Origin: Prevotellaceae bacterium UBA711
Lineage (GTDB): Bacteria > Bacteroidota > Bacteroidia > Bacteroidales > Bacteroidaceae
Reading direction: 5' to 3'
Length of the DNA: 9,293 bases
Assembly (NCBI GenBank): GCA_002297545.1
Contig: DBLZ01000081.1
Location: forward strand, 1-9,293
Below the pieces are notes generated by a model, which was not told the DNA's origin, ran no database searches, and was given only the letters and a program-made list of their open reading frames with translations. This document shows positions 6,719 to 9,293 of this stretch, one piece after another. A program made the translations under genes and the position numbers. The first letter of the stretch is position 1. Every line of letters begins with the position of its first letter.

Positions 6719-8722
6719 ATGATGAGAAGAAGCAAACTTGTGTGCGCCTGCCTGTTGGCAATGCTCCTCCCGGCCTTGCCCGTTGGAGCACAGCAGGAGA
6801 ACGAGTACATAGAGAAGGTTTACGTGATGTTCAAAACCCACCTGGACGTGGGCTTCACCGACCTTAGTTCGGTTGTCACACAGCGATATGTGGACAACTT
6901 CATACCTCAGGCCTTGGACGTGGCAGACAAACTGGATGCCGAAGGAAATGGCGAACGCTATGTATGGACCACAGGTTCATGGCTGATATGGAAGTATCTA
7001 CGTAACGCCACGCCTGCCCAGGCGGAACGTCTGGAAAAGGCCATCCGCCGTGGCGACATAGTATGGAATGCGGTACCGTATACTGTGGAGTCCGAGATGA
7101 TGAGCCGAGATTTGTTCGAGTCAAGCCTATTGACATTCCAACACCTGGACAAGAAGTACGGCAAGCATACCATAGCGGCCAAGATGACGGACGTGCCCGG
7201 ACATACCCGCAGCATCATCGCGCCTTTGGCCAAGGCCGGTATCAAATTCCTGCATATCGGTGTCAACCCCGCTACTCCCATACCGGCCGTTCCCGAGATA
7301 TGCCGATGGCAGGATCCGGAGGGAAACGAGGTAATACTGATGTATCAGCAAGACTACGGTACCGGCGGCATATTGCCCGACGGCAAGACGGCAGTGGCGG
7401 TGAACTTCACCGGAGACAACCACGGCCCACATTCTTATGAGCAGGTCAAGGCCATATATGCCAACCTGCACAAGCAATATCCCAACGCCCGTCTGATACC
7501 ATCTTCCTTCAACGACTTGGCAACCGAGCTTATATCCATGAAGGACGGGTTGCCTGTTGTCACTTCGGAGATAGGCGACACATGGATTTACGACTTCGGC
7601 GGATCGCCCATCCGCATGGCACGTTTCCGTGCCCTGCAGGCATTGTACTCACGCTGGCTGAAGGAAGGCAGAATAGACCCCAATAGCGACAGCACAATGG
7701 ACTTCGTGTTGGAACTGGGACTGGTGGCCGAACATACACAGGGTGTGGATGTCAAGACCCACTTGTGTCACTGGGACAAGTATGATGTGGATGCTTTCGA
7801 GAAAGGTCGTCGGGATGGCTGTTTCCGCATGGCGGAGGCCTCATGGCGAGAGTTGGACGACTACCTGACCAACGCCATCGACTATTTGCCCGAGGCTTTG
7901 CGTCCCGAAGCTCTGAAGGTCATAGGCGAGGCTGCCGTTCCGCATGTTCCTGCATTCACAGAGGAGAACTCCGAAACCAAACTCTTTGCACCATGGCATC
8001 CCGAAGTGATGAAGCGTGCCAAGGTGAAGATTGGAGGCCTCACTTACCAGACGCTGGACAGCAAGGACTACGACCGTTTCTTCGACACATACATGAGGGC
8101 AAAGTACGGTTGGGCATTGTTGGACTTCGGCAAATACGGGCTGGATCAGTCGAAAGCCGTAAGTGCGTCCATGCAGGCCGATGTTGTTAGACAAGAGACG
8201 GAAAGGGTCAAGGATGGCATACTTACCAAGTACGAATTGGTCTTCCTGCCGTGTAAGGGCGTTGACCGTCGTGTGCTGCCCGGAAAGGTCTACGTGGAGA
8301 TCAAGGAAAACAAGAAAGGCGATAAGGCCGAAGTGGCAGTGACGTTGCTCGACAAGCCTGCCGTGCGCTTGCCCGAGGCCTATTGGCTGTCCTTCAGCCT
8401 GGATGACATTACCGGCATAGTGGCAGAGAAGACAGGCGGCCGCGTCAACGTGATGGATGTGGTGGAGCGCGGAGCCAGACGTATGCATGCCATAGACCGT
8501 TACGTGGACCTCATCACCGACCGCGGTACGCTGCGTATATGGAGCAAGACAGCTTTCCTCGTAAATGTAGGCAAGGCCTCAGGCCTGGATTACTCCACGG
8601 AATACCCCGACATGCAAGGAGGCATACACTTTAACCTAAGCAACAACCTGTGGGGAACCAACTTCACAATGTGGAACGAAGGCTCACTGACCTACCGCTT
8701 CACTCTGGAGTGGACAAAGTAG
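6719..8722 (+). CDS. Secreted DUF5054 protein, GH38-like metal-dependent glycosidase candidate
   Basis: Exported protein of 667 aa in the DUF5054 group, whose biochemical function I do not know to be established. Residues 1-24 form a signal peptide with probable cleavage at VGA/QQ and no usable lipobox, so a periplasmic location is likely. KTHLDVGFTDL (39-49) resembles the opening His-x-Asp zinc motif of GH38 alpha-mannosidases (H41, D43). MTDVPGHTRSIIAPLAKAGI (156-175) resembles the segment carrying the GH38 nucleophile and third ligand (D158). LVAEHTQG (335-342) offers H339 as a fourth ligand. IGDTWIYDFGG (285-295) holds D287, a candidate acid/base. The C-terminal half is probably beta-rich and ends in NLWGTNFTMWNEGS, giving an intact-looking gene. 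The start could also be the next Met at 6722. It follows the GH95-like lipoprotein gene by 65 bases with no visible promoter and overlaps the convergent acetyltransferase gene by 23 bases. The fold assignment is inferred from motifs; the substrate is unknown. Confidence 0.75.
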   Translation: MMRRSKLVCACLLAMLLPALPVGAQQENEYIEKVYVMFKTHLDVGFTDLSSVVTQRYVDNFIPQALDVADKLDAEGNGERYVWTTGSWLIWKYLRNATPAQAERLEKAIRRGDIVWNAVPYTVESEMMSRDLFESSLLTFQHLDKKYGKHTIAAKMTDVPGHTRSIIAPLAKAGIKFLHIGVNPATPIPAVPEICRWQDPEGNEVILMYQQDYGTGGILPDGKTAVAVNFTGDNHGPHSYEQVKAIYANLHKQYPNARLIPSSFNDLATELISMKDGLPVVTSEIGDTWIYDFGGSPIRMARFRALQALYSRWLKEGRIDPNSDSTMDFVLELGLVAEHTQGVDVKTHLCHWDKYDVDAFEKGRRDGCFRMAEASWRELDDYLTNAIDYLPEALRPEALKVIGEAAVPHVPAFTEENSETKLFAPWHPEVMKRAKVKIGGLTYQTLDSKDYDRFFDTYMRAKYGWALLDFGKYGLDQSKAVSASMQADVVRQETERVKDGILTKYELVFLPCKGVDRRVLPGKVYVEIKENKKGDKAEVAVTLLDKPAVRLPEAYWLSFSLDDITGIVAEKTGGRVNVMDVVERGARRMHAIDRYVDLITDRGTLRIWSKTAFLVNVGKASGLDYSTEYPDMQGGIHFNLSNNLWGTNFTMWNEGSLTYRFTLEWTK

Positions 8723-9188
8723 AATGGTGTGACGTTACGCATACTTTCGCCATCCTATAGTTGGTGAGTATCACACCATGGCGTGTTACCTGCTGTTCTT
8801 GGATTATGCGATAGCCACGTTTCAGAAAGAATGGAACTGCCGTAATGGAGGCGTGGACATAAATGGTATCAGCCCCGCACTCATGTTCCAGCTGTTGGCA
8901 GAGTAGAGTGGCTATGCCATTACGTTGATACTCGTGGTGGACATACAGATGGTCTAAATACCCTTGCGTGGTGATGTCTCCAAAGCCGAGAATCCGTTCT
9001 CCCTCTACAGCGACATATGTCAGGTGCCCACTGAGCGTGGCGTCCCACTGAGCCATATCTATATTCCCGGTGGCCCAGGCGTCCAGTTGTTCAGGACCAT
9101 ATTCCTTGGCGTTGACGATGTGGACGGTGTCATAAAACAGTCGTGCTATCTGTGGCAGGTCGGCCTGTCGGTATCTTCTCATGATCAT
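8700..9188 (-). CDS. GNAT family N-acetyltransferase, YafP-like
   Basis: Cytoplasmic acetyl-CoA-dependent N-acetyltransferase of 162 aa; the acceptor is unknown. The start at 9188 (MIMRRYRQADL) was chosen because the family N-terminus begins there; an upstream ATG at 9269 would add 27 Ala/Pro/Ser-rich residues unlike the family. Motif A is LYVHHEYQRNGIATLL (81-96), with the acetyl-CoA loop QRNGIA (88-93). VHASITAVPFFLKRGY (111-126) and TRHGVILTNYRMAK (135-148) closely follow E. coli YafP in order and wording. Residues 149-162 extend past the end of the family similarity and are encoded by DNA overlapping the 3' end of the DUF5054 gene. It faces away from the glycan genes and is probably an independent unit, so a functional link with them is not indicated. 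No TAnnTTTG promoter was found in the 105 upstream bases present. Confidence 0.85.
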   Translation of the reverse strand: MIMRRYRQADLPQIARLFYDTVHIVNAKEYGPEQLDAWATGNIDMAQWDATLSGHLTYVAVEGERILGFGDITTQGYLDHLYVHHEYQRNGIATLLCQQLEHECGADTIYVHASITAVPFFLKRGYRIIQEQQVTRHGVILTNYRMAKVCVTSHHSTLSTPE

Positions 9189-9293
9189 AGTCTGATGGAA
9201 ACAATGTGGGGTCAGCGGCAAGGGAGCAGCCTGAGAGCCACCACGGGAAGCGGATGGCAGACGGGCCAATACCGGGTCAGCGGATTTTCCCGG

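Noticed and set aside
9189..9269. Earlier start for the acetyltransferase at 9269
   Set aside because: The extra 27 residues are low-complexity and precede the standard family start MIMRRYRQADL.

Overview
The window looks like chromosomal DNA from a Bacteroidota gut-type bacterium, most likely order Bacteroidales, with a fairly high G+C content. The evidence is a perfect Bacteroides-type -7 promoter element (TAnnTTTG), A-rich start regions without clear Shine-Dalgarno sequences, an anaerobic sulfatase-maturing enzyme, and two exported glycan-active proteins of types common in this phylum. Codons end mostly in C or G, which produces very long but meaningless antisense open frames. No tRNA, rRNA, CRISPR array, insertion sequence or phage gene was seen.

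Layout: (1) 1-174 is a leader with the -7 element and an inverted repeat where the -33 element should lie. (2) 175-3894 is a compact plus-strand operon: an N-acetylhexosamine 1-kinase-type phosphotransferase, a 34-base gap holding a hairpin, an NhaA Na+/H+ antiporter, and a radical-SAM anaerobic sulfatase-maturing enzyme whose ATG overlaps the antiporter stop codon. (3) 3895-4370 is a 476-base gap without a convincing gene but rich in inverted repeats, including a 12-base arm pair about 200 bases apart and a local hairpin that competes for the same strand. (4) 4371-8722 is a second plus-strand pair: a lipoprotein resembling (alpha/alpha)6-barrel glycosidases of the GH95 type, and 65 bases later a secreted DUF5054 protein with a GH38-like metal-site pattern. 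(5) 8700-9188, on the minus strand, is a YafP-like GNAT acetyltransferase whose 3' end overlaps the DUF5054 gene by 23 bases. The last 105 bases hold only its upstream region.

How the genes may work together (inference): the two exported enzymes would trim a complex host or plant glycan at the cell surface or in the periplasm. The maturase would activate sulfatases encoded elsewhere so that sulfated sugars can be released. The kinase would phosphorylate free GlcNAc or GalNAc in the cytoplasm. The antiporter would handle Na+/H+ balance. This fits sulfated, amino-sugar-rich glycans such as mucin O-glycans or glycosaminoglycans, but no sulfatase, SusC/SusD pair or dedicated regulator lies in the window, so the substrate is not established. 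The most novel parts are the two glycosidase-like proteins of unknown specificity and the structured gap in front of them.
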